Source: Micrococcales bacterium (GTDB lineage: Bacteria; Actinomycetota; Actinomycetes; Actinomycetales; Microbacteriaceae). From it: a DNA stretch of 64,000 nt. The notes under the pieces were generated by a model, which worked only from the letters and a program-made list of their open reading frames with translations, was not told where the DNA came from and ran no database searches. Each line of letters begins with the position of its first letter. Within the stretch, counting starts at the first letter, position 1. The translations under genes and the position numbers were made by a program. Shown piece after piece: positions 8,026-17,147 of the stretch. Location of the stretch: positions 33,938-97,937 of the forward strand of contig CANGBK010000001.1 in NCBI GenBank assembly GCA_947452235.1. The letters run 5' to 3'.

Positions 8026-9156
8026 ATGGCTAAACAAAGATTCACCGCTAAGAAGATCCTGTTGGTGCATGCGCACCCAGACGATGAGTCATTGCAAACT
8101 GCTCACGTGATGGCTGATGCCATCTCTCGTGGTGCTGAAGTTTTTCTGCTAACCCTAACCAGAGGTGAGCGTGGTCGAGTCAAACTTGAAGAGCTAAAGG
8201 CCCTAGAAGCTAACCGAGCTGCCATGGGTGCATTTAGAGCAGGCGAGCTAAAGAATGCTATGGCAGCTCTTGGCGTGAAGAACTTCAAGTTTGCCGGGAC
8301 CAGAGCATATCTGGATAGTGGTATGAGAATTGGAAACCTAGGAACACCAACCACTCCAGCCAAACTCGATGAAATGTCGCTAACAGCGGTTTCAACTCCG
8401 GTAATCGCCGATGACATTCTGCAGGTAATGAGATCTTTCAAACCTGATGCAGTTATTACCTATAACTCAAAAGGTGGTTACGGTCACCCGGATCACAAGA
8501 AGACTTTCGATGCAACAGCGATGGCTCTACGTCAATTTAGAAAACTAACCGCTGGTCGTAAAACTAAGTTCTGGGTTATCGCTGAACCAGGTGAGCGAGC
8601 AACAGTTGCTATCGGGGGAGAGAAAACTGCAGAACTCAAAAAAGCAGCCCTTTCAGCTCACGCTTCACAGGTAACTATCAAGAGAGATACATACTCGGTT
8701 GCCGATGGAGTTGAATTTAGATTCGATATGCCAGAGCGTCTAAGGCTAGCTAGCCCAAACGTGATGCCTTGGTTCAAGCCGGTCTTTAGAGCGCTATTTG
8801 GGTTACCACTTGGATTATTGCTTGGCTATGCAGGTGCTTATGTTCATAACATCCTTGCCGATAACGATAGGCACTCACCACTAGGTCTTTACTTGGCTCT
8901 CGGTGCAACAGCTTCTATTGCTTTTGGTCTAAGAACTTGGCGTAACTCTCGTGGTGCTCTCTATCTTTTGAACGCGGGTATGACTATCGCTATCTGGTTC
9001 CTATCTAGAGATCACATATTTGGTGCCTTTATCGCAGATGACAAATATGGCAATCGGTATATCTGGTGTGCCATGCTGATCTGTGGTTTAGCTGCAGTAT
9101 TCCCAAGAATTAGTTTCGCCAAATGGCGTGCAAAACGCACCAAGACCCATCTCTAA
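8026..9156 (+). CDS. PIG-L (LmbE/MshB-like) deacetylase with membrane C-terminus
   Basis: Zinc-dependent N-acetylglucosaminyl deacetylase family protein (376 aa). The N-terminal domain (about 8-240) has the metal-binding AHPDDE motif at 16-21 and a second GYGHPDHK motif near 150. The C-terminal third (about 255-365) is hydrophobic with about four membrane helices, so the catalytic domain is probably tethered to the membrane. Family members include MshB and Mca of mycothiol metabolism, but the membrane tail argues for another sugar-linked substrate; the exact reaction cannot be assigned. The gene stands 34 nt upstream of the ferredoxin gene. Confidence 0.85.
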   Translation: MAKQRFTAKKILLVHAHPDDESLQTAHVMADAISRGAEVFLLTLTRGERGRVKLEELKALEANRAAMGAFRAGELKNAMAALGVKNFKFAGTRAYLDSGMRIGNLGTPTTPAKLDEMSLTAVSTPVIADDILQVMRSFKPDAVITYNSKGGYGHPDHKKTFDATAMALRQFRKLTAGRKTKFWVIAEPGERATVAIGGEKTAELKKAALSAHASQVTIKRDTYSVADGVEFRFDMPERLRLASPNVMPWFKPVFRALFGLPLGLLLGYAGAYVHNILADNDRHSPLGLYLALGATASIAFGLRTWRNSRGALYLLNAGMTIAIWFLSRDHIFGAFIADDKYGNRYIWCAMLICGLAAVFPRISFAKWRAKRTKTHL

Positions 9157-9190
9157 GTAGATAATTGAGTTAGAGAAAAGGACATTTGAA

Positions 9191-9511
9191 TTGACTTACG
9201 TTATCGCCCTACCTTGTGTTGATGTGAAGGACAAAGCTTGTATCGCTGAGTGTCCTGTTGACTGCATCTATGAGGGTGACCGCATGCTCTATATCCACCC
9301 AGATGAGTGTGTTGACTGCGGAGCGTGTGAGCCTGTTTGTCCTGTTGAAGCTATATTCTATGAAGATGATCTTCCAGCTCAGTGGGCTGACTATTACAAA
9401 GCCAACGTTGAGTTTTTCAGTAGCGTAGGTTCACCTGGCGGCGCTGCCAAGATGGGACCTATCGCTGGAGATCACCCGGTGGTCTCAGCACTTCCACCTC
9501 AAGGCGAATAA
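9191..9511 (+). CDS. fdxA: 7Fe ferredoxin FdxA
   Basis: Small soluble electron carrier (106 aa) binding one 3Fe-4S and one 4Fe-4S cluster. Cysteines at 9, 17, 21 and 25 and the CxxCxxCxxxCP set at 40, 43, 46 and 50 fit the actinobacterial FdxA pattern. The start is TTG at 9191, preceded by AAAGGA at a good distance. It sits 1 nt before dapC, an arrangement common in actinobacteria. Confidence 0.95.
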   Translation: MTYVIALPCVDVKDKACIAECPVDCIYEGDRMLYIHPDECVDCGACEPVCPVEAIFYEDDLPAQWADYYKANVEFFSSVGSPGGAAKMGPIAGDHPVVSALPPQGE

Positions 9512-9512
9512 C

Positions 9513-10625
9513 ATGTTTGATCGTTTGCCAGAGTATCCTTGGCAAAAACTCAAACCTTACGAAGCCATCGCACGTTCAAATCCAAAAGGCATAGTTGATT
9601 TATCTGTTGGCTCTCCAGTTGACCCAACCCCAAAGATTATTCAAGATGCTCTCGATTCCGCAACTAACGCACCGGGGTATCCAACAACAGCAGGTTCAGC
9701 TGAGCTTAAAGAAGCGATTGTTTCTTGGTTTAAAAGAAGAAGAAATGTTGAACTAACCACCGATCAGGTTTTCCCAACTATTGGCTCTAAAGAAATGATT
9801 TCTTTTCTTCCTTTGATGTTAGGCCTTGGCCCCGGTGATGTTGTGATTCAACCAAGAGTTGCATACACGGCTTACGTTGTTGGTGCTGCTTTGGCTAACT
9901 GTGAAATTATCAGTGAAGATGATCCAGAGAAATGGCCAGCAAACACCAAGCTGGTTTGGATTAACTCACCAGGTAACCCTGATGGAAAAGTTTTAGATGT
10001 TGCAAACTTTGCTAAAGCAGTTGCCAAGGCTCGTGAACTAGGTGCTGTTTTAGCATCTGATGAATGCTACGCAGAACTTGGTTGGGGAAGATGGTCTGAT
10101 GAGATCATCCCATCAGTTTTAGACCCGAGAGTTTGTGGTGGTTCTCACGAGAATCTTCTAGCTTTCTATTCTTTGTCTAAGCAATCAAACCTCGCTGGTT
10201 ACCGAGCAGCTTTTGTTGCAGGAGATGCCAAGCTTGCTAAAGGTATAGTGAACCTCCGTATGCACTCGGGTTTGATTATGCCTGCACCGGTTCAGAAAGC
10301 GGTCACTGTTGCGCTAGGAGACGATGAGCATGTCCAGATCGAGCGTGAGATTTACCGCAAGCGTCGTGAAGTATTGCTTGAAGCAGTTAAGGCTTACGGC
10401 TTTGAGATAGCGGATTCTGAGGCTGGGCTATACCTTTGGGCGACCCTAGGGGAGAACTGTTGGGAAACCGTTCAGAAGATGGCTGAACTTGGAGTTCTAG
10501 TTGTTCCGGGTGAATTCTATGAAGGTGAAGGAAGTAAGTTCGTAAGATTCTCGATAACTGCAACCGATGAGAATATTGCCGAAGGTGCCTCAAGGCTAAC
10601 TAATGCCCTAGGGTTAAAGCAGTAA
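9513..10625 (+). CDS. dapC: N-succinyldiaminopimelate aminotransferase
   Basis: PLP-dependent class I/II aminotransferase (370 aa) expected to convert N-succinyl-2-amino-6-ketopimelate to N-succinyl-diaminopimelate in lysine and peptidoglycan precursor synthesis. Visible features: INSPGNPDGK at about 150-160 and the PLP-binding Lys at about 223 in SLSKQSNLAGYR. The DapC assignment rests on the characteristic fdxA-dapC neighbourhood as well as sequence; other class I aminotransferases cannot be excluded from motifs alone. A TAGGGGAG octamer lies inside the gene at 10447. Confidence 0.87.
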   Translation: MFDRLPEYPWQKLKPYEAIARSNPKGIVDLSVGSPVDPTPKIIQDALDSATNAPGYPTTAGSAELKEAIVSWFKRRRNVELTTDQVFPTIGSKEMISFLPLMLGLGPGDVVIQPRVAYTAYVVGAALANCEIISEDDPEKWPANTKLVWINSPGNPDGKVLDVANFAKAVAKARELGAVLASDECYAELGWGRWSDEIIPSVLDPRVCGGSHENLLAFYSLSKQSNLAGYRAAFVAGDAKLAKGIVNLRMHSGLIMPAPVQKAVTVALGDDEHVQIEREIYRKRREVLLEAVKAYGFEIADSEAGLYLWATLGENCWETVQKMAELGVLVVPGEFYEGEGSKFVRFSITATDENIAEGASRLTNALGLKQ

Positions 10626-10643
10626 ATAAAACAGGAGTAGGCA

Positions 10644-11924
10644 TTGTCAACTGAGAACGACCAGAAAGTAACCCTTAATTACCCTGGTGGAACTGCGGAT
10701 TTCCCAATCATTTCATCAACCGATGGTGACTCGGTAATTGACTTCTCTAAACTAAATGCCACGACTGGTCTGAACTCTTTCGACATTGGTTTTGTAAACA
10801 CCGCAAGCACTAGATCCGGTATTACTTTCATTGATGGCGACGAAGGTATTCTTCGTTACCGTGGTTACCCTATTGAACAGCTAGCTTCACAGAAGAGCTT
10901 TGTTGAAACTGCTTACCTTCTAATTTATGGTGAACTGCCAAATGCCCAAGAGCTTGCTCAGTGGGATGAACGTCTTAGAAGACACACTCTTATCCACGAA
11001 GATCTAAAGAACATCTTCCACTCAATGCCGCAGAACGCTCACCCAATGTCTGTTCTTTCGGCTGGAGTTTCTGCTCTTTCAACTTTCTACCAAGATTCAC
11101 TAAACCCACACGATGAAGCTCAGGTTGAACTTTCAACAGTTCGTCTTTTAGCCAAGCTTCCAACTCTAGTTGCTTATTCACATAAGAACTCTCTAGGTCA
11201 AGCACTGCTATACCCGGATAACTCGCTAAGTTATGTTGAGAACTTCATCAGAATGTGTTTTGGCAACATGGCTGAAGATTACATTCAAAACCCAGTTGTA
11301 ACCAAAGCACTAGACACGCTTCTTGTTTTGCATGCAGATCACGAGCAAAACTGTTCAACATCAACAGTTCGTCTAGTTGGTTCATCGCAGGCTAACTTGT
11401 TTGCATCTGTTTCTGCTGGTGTGTCAGCGCTGTTTGGTCCGCTTCATGGTGGAGCTAACGAAGCTGTTCTGGAGATGCTTGCACACATTCGTGATTCAGG
11501 TGAATCAGTTCAGACATACATCAACCGTGTGAAGAACAAAGAAGATGGCGTGAAGCTTATGGGCTTTGGTCACCGTGTTTATAAGAACATGGATCCAAGA
11601 GCGACCATCGTTAAAGCAACTGCAGATAAAGTTCTTGCTGACCTAGGTGTTTCAGATCCATTGCTAGATATTGCTAAAGAACTAGAAGCAGCAGCCCTAG
11701 CCGATGAATACTTCATCTCAAGAAAGCTTTACCCGAACGTTGACTTCTATACAGGTGTTATCTACAAGGCGATGGGTTTCCCAACCCGCATGTTCACAGC
11801 ACTATTTGCTATGGGAAGACTTCCGGGTTGGATTTCTCACTGGCGTGAAATGAACCACGATCCAGCAACCAAGATTGGCCGCCCTCAGCAGCTATATATT
11901 GGTGAACCTAAGCGTTCGCTTTAA
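10644..11924 (+). CDS. gltA: Citrate synthase
   Basis: First enzyme of the TCA cycle (oxaloacetate plus acetyl-CoA to citrate), type II form of 426 aa. It has the N-terminal beta-rich domain, LHADHEQNCSTSTVR around 229-243, the LHGGANEAVLEML segment and the GFGHRVYKNMDPRA catalytic region at about 308. The start is TTG at 10644 with CAGGAG 6 nt upstream. It follows dapC by 18 nt and converges on the MFS gene with a 17-nt overlap. Confidence 0.97.
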   Translation: MSTENDQKVTLNYPGGTADFPIISSTDGDSVIDFSKLNATTGLNSFDIGFVNTASTRSGITFIDGDEGILRYRGYPIEQLASQKSFVETAYLLIYGELPNAQELAQWDERLRRHTLIHEDLKNIFHSMPQNAHPMSVLSAGVSALSTFYQDSLNPHDEAQVELSTVRLLAKLPTLVAYSHKNSLGQALLYPDNSLSYVENFIRMCFGNMAEDYIQNPVVTKALDTLLVLHADHEQNCSTSTVRLVGSSQANLFASVSAGVSALFGPLHGGANEAVLEMLAHIRDSGESVQTYINRVKNKEDGVKLMGFGHRVYKNMDPRATIVKATADKVLADLGVSDPLLDIAKELEAAALADEYFISRKLYPNVDFYTGVIYKAMGFPTRMFTALFAMGRLPGWISHWREMNHDPATKIGRPQQLYIGEPKRSL

Positions 11925-13107
11925 TAATCTTCAACTGTTCTTTATAAACAGTTGGGAATAGCACCGCAAAGCCGGTAAAGGCTAAAGCTCCCGCAACGAT
12001 AAAGACTTCACGAACGCCGAAAGCGCCAATCAAGCCACCCGCGATTGACATGGAACCGATGCTCGCTACAGAAATGATTGCACCAAAGGCTGCAAACACA
12101 CGTCCCTGAACATCATGCGGTGTTACCTTGATCATCATTCCAACACCGTAGCTGTTGATAGTTGCGTTACCAACACCAGCAATGAACCAAATAGGAATCA
12201 TTACCCAGTAGTTAGGGGATAAACCAACACCTAAAGCTGAAATGGATAGAACTCCAAGGCCTATACCTAGGAGGTTTAGTTCTGTGCGCATAGAAACTTT
12301 CTTGGCTCCAGCAATCACGCTAAAGAGCAAGGTTCCAATCATGAAAGATGATCCAACAACACCGTAGATAAATGCGTTGGCATGCATGATGTTCGTCACG
12401 AGGAAAATATCCCCCACGTTCACAACACTCATGCAGAACACCATTGCAAAAACCAAGATCACAAGCGAACGCAGAAGAGCATTCTTCATTAGGAAGCGGA
12501 AACCTTCCATAACTTGAGTCTTCTCACCTTCTTTGAGGGCTTCTGGTGCATGGTTGACGCCAACAATGAAAGGTAGAAGGGCAATCATGGTTGTGAAGAA
12601 ACCATCGATTGCAAATGTCCAAACAAAGCCTGTTGCCTGAACCAAGAATCCAGCAACGATAGGCCCAGTCAAACTGGCTATCGAGAAATAAGTTTGAATG
12701 GTTCCCATGGCACGGCCAAAGTCATCCTTGGTTGCCAGTAGTGGGGTTAACTTTCCCCAAGTAGGACCAATCACTGAAGCGCAAGTATTTGCTATGAACA
12801 ACAAAACTAAAATGGCCCAGGTGTCTAGTCTCTGGGTTTGGGCAAACACGGCTGCACCACCGATTACCGAAAGAATCGGAATTACTTGTTTAGTGCTGAA
12901 ACGATCTGCAATGGTTCCAGCCCAAGGAGCAAAGACGATGGAAGGTAAAGTTCCAACGATAAACAATGCAGCAACAGCTGCTGGTCCTTTATCTTTTTCT
13001 CTGAAAACTAATGTGAAGAGGGTTAGCTCTGAACCGAGCATCGAAAAGGCCCTGGCTATAGCCATGGTTTGGATTTTTGACCACTGTGTCTTTGTTGGTT
13101 CAATCAT
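11908..13107 (-). CDS. MFS transporter (MFS_3/drug-exporter type)
   Basis: Twelve-helix major facilitator superfamily protein (399 aa) in the cytoplasmic membrane. The loop after helix 2 (GTIADRFSTKQ, about 60-70) and the helix 4-5 region resemble the MFS_3/DHA3 group that includes macrolide and enterobactin exporters. The substrate cannot be deduced. It lies 18 nt downstream of rsmD on the same strand. Its final 17 nt overlap the end of gltA. Confidence 0.88.
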   Translation of the reverse strand: MIEPTKTQWSKIQTMAIARAFSMLGSELTLFTLVFREKDKGPAAVAALFIVGTLPSIVFAPWAGTIADRFSTKQVIPILSVIGGAAVFAQTQRLDTWAILVLLFIANTCASVIGPTWGKLTPLLATKDDFGRAMGTIQTYFSIASLTGPIVAGFLVQATGFVWTFAIDGFFTTMIALLPFIVGVNHAPEALKEGEKTQVMEGFRFLMKNALLRSLVILVFAMVFCMSVVNVGDIFLVTNIMHANAFIYGVVGSSFMIGTLLFSVIAGAKKVSMRTELNLLGIGLGVLSISALGVGLSPNYWVMIPIWFIAGVGNATINSYGVGMMIKVTPHDVQGRVFAAFGAIISVASIGSMSIAGGLIGAFGVREVFIVAGALAFTGFAVLFPTVYKEQLKIIKANA

Positions 13108-13125
13108 TTGACCAGTTTACTTTTG

Positions 13126-13692
13126 CTAGTTGGCCAACCAGTAAACAATCGTGTCACCGTAGGATTTCTCTTCGGTAACGGATAATCCTTCAGGCAGGCT
13201 TGGTTGTTCTGATCTGCTGGATCTTTCAAGAACAACCACAGCATCCTTGTTTAGTACCTCAACCAGCTTGCTAAGTACAGCTGATATAGCCTCGTTGTCA
13301 ACTTCATATGGCGGGTCAATAAAAACTAGGTCAAAACGGTCTCCGCAGTGCTCAAGGTATTGGGCAACGCTTCTACCCTCAGCTCTGATATCTGCATCCA
13401 GATCTTCTTTTTGCAGAGCACTCTTTACCATTCTCATGTTGGTGATAATTCCACCTAGAGCCTGCTTGTGTTGTTCAACTAGAACAACTTTCTTTGCTCC
13501 ACGACTGGCTGCCTCAAGTCCTAATGCACCGGTACCTGCGTAAAGATCCAAAACCTCTGCATTTTCGATTAGGTTTAGTGCTGCTAGCCGGTTATAGATG
13601 CTTTCGCGGATACGGTCGCTAGTTGGTCTTGTGACTTTGGCTGGGGAAGCTAAAGTTCTGCTACCAGCGATGCCACCAATAATTCTCGTCAT
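13126..13692 (-). CDS. rsmD: 16S rRNA (guanine966-N2)-methyltransferase RsmD
   Basis: SAM-dependent methyltransferase (188 aa) that modifies G966 of 16S rRNA during 30S assembly. Visible are the N-terminal RIIGG motif, the RPTSDRIRESIYNRL segment (21-36), the SAM-binding DLYAGTGALGLEA and the catalytic DPPY near residue 126. In actinobacteria rsmD normally neighbours recG and coaD; here recG is divergent just upstream. Confidence 0.95.
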   Translation of the reverse strand: MTRIIGGIAGSRTLASPAKVTRPTSDRIRESIYNRLAALNLIENAEVLDLYAGTGALGLEAASRGAKKVVLVEQHKQALGGIITNMRMVKSALQKEDLDADIRAEGRSVAQYLEHCGDRFDLVFIDPPYEVDNEAISAVLSKLVEVLNKDAVVVLERSSRSEQPSLPEGLSVTEEKSYGDTIVYWLAN

Positions 13693-13738
13693 AGTGTGGC
13701 TAGCCTAACTTAGATAAGTTCTCTTGGAAGATTTAACC

Positions 13739-15883
13739 ATGCTGTTACCAACAACTCCGCTAGATAGGCTCTTAGGCGATAAAACCGCCAAGAGCCTGGC
13801 TAAGCATTTGGAGTTAGTGACTGTTGCTGATTTGTTGCAGCATTACCCAAGAAGATATTCATCTAGGGGAGAGCTAACCAGCATCAATGAGATACCGATC
13901 GGTGAAGCAGCCACTTTGATTGCCGATGTCGTTGATGTGAATGAACGAAGGATGAAAGGTAAAGCTGGTTCCATCCTTGAAGTGAAGATCACCGATGGTA
14001 AAGGCTTTGTTACAGCAACCTTTTTCAACCAGGCTTGGCGTAAACAAAAACTAACTCCAGGAACCAGAGGTCTTTGGGCTGGCAAGATCGGAAGTTTCAA
14101 CGGCAAGTTGCAGCTTTCTCACCCTGACTATGCCTTATTCAACGACGAAATTGAGGATGAGGTTGCTAAGGCTTGGGCAGAGTTACCTATCCCTATCTAT
14201 CCCGCAACATCAACCTGCACAACCTGGATGATTCAAAGATCTATGCGAATCATCTTGGATCAACTACCTGAACTTGATGATGAGATTCCAGCTGAACTGA
14301 TTGAAGCTGAAGGATTGCTGCCACTAACTAAAGCCATCAAACTTGTTCATCAACCAAATAACTTAAATGAAGCTCAAGCGGCTATAAAGACTTTGAAATT
14401 TCATGAAGCCTTCATGCTTCAGGCAACACTTATCAAAACTAGGTTAGAGACTAAACATCAGCACTCTTCGGTTCGTGAAGCTAAAGCTAAAGGAATTCTT
14501 GAGAGCTTTGACAAGGCTTTGCCCTTTGAGTTAACTGAGAAGCAAGTCCTCATCGGTAATGAAATAGCTAAAGATATGGCCAGTGGTCATCCAATGAATA
14601 GGCTGCTGCAAGGTGAAGTTGGTTCAGGTAAAACATTGGTTGCGGTTAGAGCAATGATTACGGTTGCTGAAAGCCAAGGTCAATCAGCCTTACTAGCTCC
14701 AACAGAAGTGTTGGCTAGTCAGCACTACCAGTCAATTCAAAAAACTTTAGGGGAGAGCTTAGCTAAAGAGCTTGGGCTGACTTTGCTAACCGGTCAGATG
14801 AGTCAACCTGAACGAAAGAGTGCGATGCTGGCTATCGTCTCTGGGAAAGCAAAGATCATTGTTGGTACTCATGCATTATTTGCTGAGAAAGTTGAGTTCT
14901 TTGATTTGGGTTTGATTGTTATTGATGAGCAGCATCGCTTTGGTGTTGAGCAAAGAGAAGCTCTAAGACTTAAAGGTAAAACAGCACCTCATGTTCTAAC
15001 CATGACAGCAACGCCTATCCCTAGAACTCTTGCTGTAACAGTATTTGGTGATTTGGATATCTCAATCCTTGATCAACTACCTAAAGGTCGCCAAGCGATC
15101 ACCTCGCACGTTGTAACGGATAGCCAGCCAGCACTTGTAGCAAGAGTGTGGCAAAGAATTGCTGAAGAGGTTGCTAACGGTAGACAGGCCTTTGTGGTTT
15201 GTCCAAGGATTGATGACTCTGATGATCACAAGGAACTACTTGATCCAGAAAGCGAACACGAGAGTAAGCGACCTTTGGCTGCAGCTGTTTCAGTTGCTAA
15301 GAGCCTTCAAGCCAATCCTTACCTGAAGGATCTTCGTATCGGCTTGTTGCACGGTAAACAATCAAGTGAAACTAAAGCAGAGGTGATGGCAAGCTTTGCT
15401 AACAAAGAACTTGATGTCCTAGTTTCAACAACGGTCATTGAGGTCGGTGTTGATGTTCCTAATGCCACCACCATGGTCATTTTAGATGCAGATAGATTTG
15501 GCGTTTCTCAGCTCCATCAACTCAGAGGTCGTGTTGGCCGTGGTGGATTACCTGGTCTATGTTTACTGCTCACCTCTGCAGAGGAAGATAGCCCAGCAAT
15601 GGAAAGAGTCAAAGCGGTTGCTGCAACTAATGATGGGTTCAAGCTAAGTGAAATCGATCTAGAACTAAGACGTGAAGGTGATGTCTTAGGTTCAACTCAA
15701 TCAGGAGGTAAATCGAGTTTGAAACTGCTTAGAGTTCTTCGCGATCAGGAACTGATTCAGAAAGTTAGAGAACAGGTCCAGGCTATTTATGACCAAGACC
15801 CAACCCTTGAGAAGCACCCAGGGCTAGCAAATGCTCTATTAGCCCAAGATAAAGCCAACGGGGACTTTCTAACGAAGTCGTAA
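13739..15883 (+). CDS. recG: ATP-dependent DNA helicase RecG
   Basis: Branch-migration helicase that remodels stalled forks and recombination intermediates. The chain has an N-terminal wedge/OB domain (about 45-150), Walker A GEVGSGKT near 295, the DEQHRFG box near 395, and the conserved C-terminal helicase motifs (VIEVGVDVPNAT, QLHQLRGRVGRG). I choose ATG 13739 because GGAAG lies 8 nt upstream; an in-frame TTG at 13724 would add five residues and bury that site. The last 22 nt (encoding DFLTKS and stop) recur as the last codons of the gene at 17148-18026. The gene contains two TAGGGGAG octamers. Confidence 0.96.
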   Translation: MLLPTTPLDRLLGDKTAKSLAKHLELVTVADLLQHYPRRYSSRGELTSINEIPIGEAATLIADVVDVNERRMKGKAGSILEVKITDGKGFVTATFFNQAWRKQKLTPGTRGLWAGKIGSFNGKLQLSHPDYALFNDEIEDEVAKAWAELPIPIYPATSTCTTWMIQRSMRIILDQLPELDDEIPAELIEAEGLLPLTKAIKLVHQPNNLNEAQAAIKTLKFHEAFMLQATLIKTRLETKHQHSSVREAKAKGILESFDKALPFELTEKQVLIGNEIAKDMASGHPMNRLLQGEVGSGKTLVAVRAMITVAESQGQSALLAPTEVLASQHYQSIQKTLGESLAKELGLTLLTGQMSQPERKSAMLAIVSGKAKIIVGTHALFAEKVEFFDLGLIVIDEQHRFGVEQREALRLKGKTAPHVLTMTATPIPRTLAVTVFGDLDISILDQLPKGRQAITSHVVTDSQPALVARVWQRIAEEVANGRQAFVVCPRIDDSDDHKELLDPESEHESKRPLAAAVSVAKSLQANPYLKDLRIGLLHGKQSSETKAEVMASFANKELDVLVSTTVIEVGVDVPNATTMVILDADRFGVSQLHQLRGRVGRGGLPGLCLLLTSAEEDSPAMERVKAVAATNDGFKLSEIDLELRREGDVLGSTQSGGKSSLKLLRVLRDQELIQKVREQVQAIYDQDPTLEKHPGLANALLAQDKANGDFLTKS
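15862..15883 (+). repeat. Left copy of recG 3'-end direct repeat
   Basis: These 22 nt match 18005-18026 at 19 positions, including 12 identical nt at the left. Both copies encode DFLTKS plus a stop in the same frame of two unrelated genes. Together they bound the 2.1-kb islet between recG and coaD like attachment-site or target duplications. Confidence 0.8.
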
Positions 15884-15967
15884 CAAGCAGCATTCGTAAG
15901 ATTAATTGTCCCCATTCGGTGATATGTTTCTAGTGAATTTTATTCTTGAAGTTAATTAGGGGGAATT

Positions 15968-17128
15968 TTGAAGAAAATTTCTATTTTTGTACTTGTAGCA
16001 CTAACTTTTTCGGGTTCGCCTGCATTTGCGGACGTGCTACCAACTTCAGCCTTACAGCAACCTGGCAGTTCAGGGCAAAATCTTGATCAAGTCCTTCTGG
16101 CCATCGCTGAACAAGGGGGCAAATCCGATTTGCCGCTCTCCGGAGTCTACTCAGATTCGGAAGGAAACACTCAAATTCTTTCCTATCCCGTGAAAGAAAA
16201 TGACCTGTTAGGCCCAGTGGCTGCCATTTCTAAAGATTCAAGCGTTGACTTGATCTGGTTCGATACCCCTAGCCCAGAAATGACAATGACTTTCGATCAG
16301 TCCCCCGTAAATGGCATCTCGGGAACTAGCCATCACATAACCTTAGCCCTGCAGAATGTCAGCAATACCGTCGACGTTCAATTTTTTGTTGACAATTCAT
16401 ACTCGGATTCACTTGATTTAGGTCAGCCCCTTACTCCAACATTCGCAATCGGAGCTGTAAGCACCTTTGCTCTTAGCGGGCCGCTCTTGTTAGGTGATGG
16501 CTCTGACTATCCCAACAAGTCTTACTTTAAATATGATGCGTTTATTCCAGGTCGGTTTGCTCCAATTCCCCGAGGTTGCGATCTATTAGGTAAGCCGGGG
16601 AACCTTTTCAATGGCAATAATAGACTTTTTGATGCTTACGCTCCGCAGAGCAAATCTAAGGTCTGGTTAGAAGTGATAGCGAACTGGCAATTACGAAGTA
16701 TTTCTTACTCACGTTTTGTTGGTCAAACAGAGGTTCTTTCATATGATCCAGCTACAAACATTGTCACAGGATACGCAACGTATCAAGCGCCTCTTACTGA
16801 CATTCAAGTCAATCCTGTGTGGTCTGTAGGTGCAGATACTGCCACTTTCAGTTTTAAGATTTCTTCGTCAAATCCAGCATGTCTCGGAGCATTACCTATT
16901 TATGTTGAAGCGGCAGTTCAGATAACTAGAACAGGGTATGCCACAATTATCGGTCAAATGAGAACTGTCCCAAGCCATGAGGCATACTTCAAAGATGACC
17001 TAAACCTAAACTGGAAACTCCTCTATGCCCAACCAATTTCTTCTGTTAGCTTTGATTGTTTCAACCCAATTGTGGGACTGTTAACACCTGAATGCTCAGC
17101 AATCATCGACGCTTCAGCACATTTTTGA
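15968..17128 (+). CDS. Secreted protein of unknown function (accessory islet)
   Basis: I do not recognise this 386-aa protein. It has a clear Sec signal peptide (Lys-rich n-region, hydrophobic core at about 5-18, cleavage near PAFA-DV). The mature part is rich in Ser, Thr, Pro and Asn with beta-strand character and few Cys, as in extracellular or surface proteins. The start is TTG at 15968 behind a strong AGGGGGA site. It pairs with the downstream membrane protein (19-nt gap), and both lie between recG and coaD within a segment bounded by repeats of the recG end. Codon choice is more even than in adjacent core genes. Confidence 0.75.
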   Translation: MKKISIFVLVALTFSGSPAFADVLPTSALQQPGSSGQNLDQVLLAIAEQGGKSDLPLSGVYSDSEGNTQILSYPVKENDLLGPVAAISKDSSVDLIWFDTPSPEMTMTFDQSPVNGISGTSHHITLALQNVSNTVDVQFFVDNSYSDSLDLGQPLTPTFAIGAVSTFALSGPLLLGDGSDYPNKSYFKYDAFIPGRFAPIPRGCDLLGKPGNLFNGNNRLFDAYAPQSKSKVWLEVIANWQLRSISYSRFVGQTEVLSYDPATNIVTGYATYQAPLTDIQVNPVWSVGADTATFSFKISSSNPACLGALPIYVEAAVQITRTGYATIIGQMRTVPSHEAYFKDDLNLNWKLLYAQPISSVSFDCFNPIVGLLTPECSAIIDASAHF

Positions 17129-17147
17129 CTAGTAAGGAACCTAAAAC

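Noticed and set aside
12698..13111. 137-codon + strand frame opposite the MFS gene
   Set aside because: It is an antisense shadow of a membrane protein gene with no ribosome site or known motif.
13676..13715. Partial iron-box-like sequence (GCCTAACTTAG) between rsmD and recG
   Set aside because: Only one half-site matches; no palindrome.
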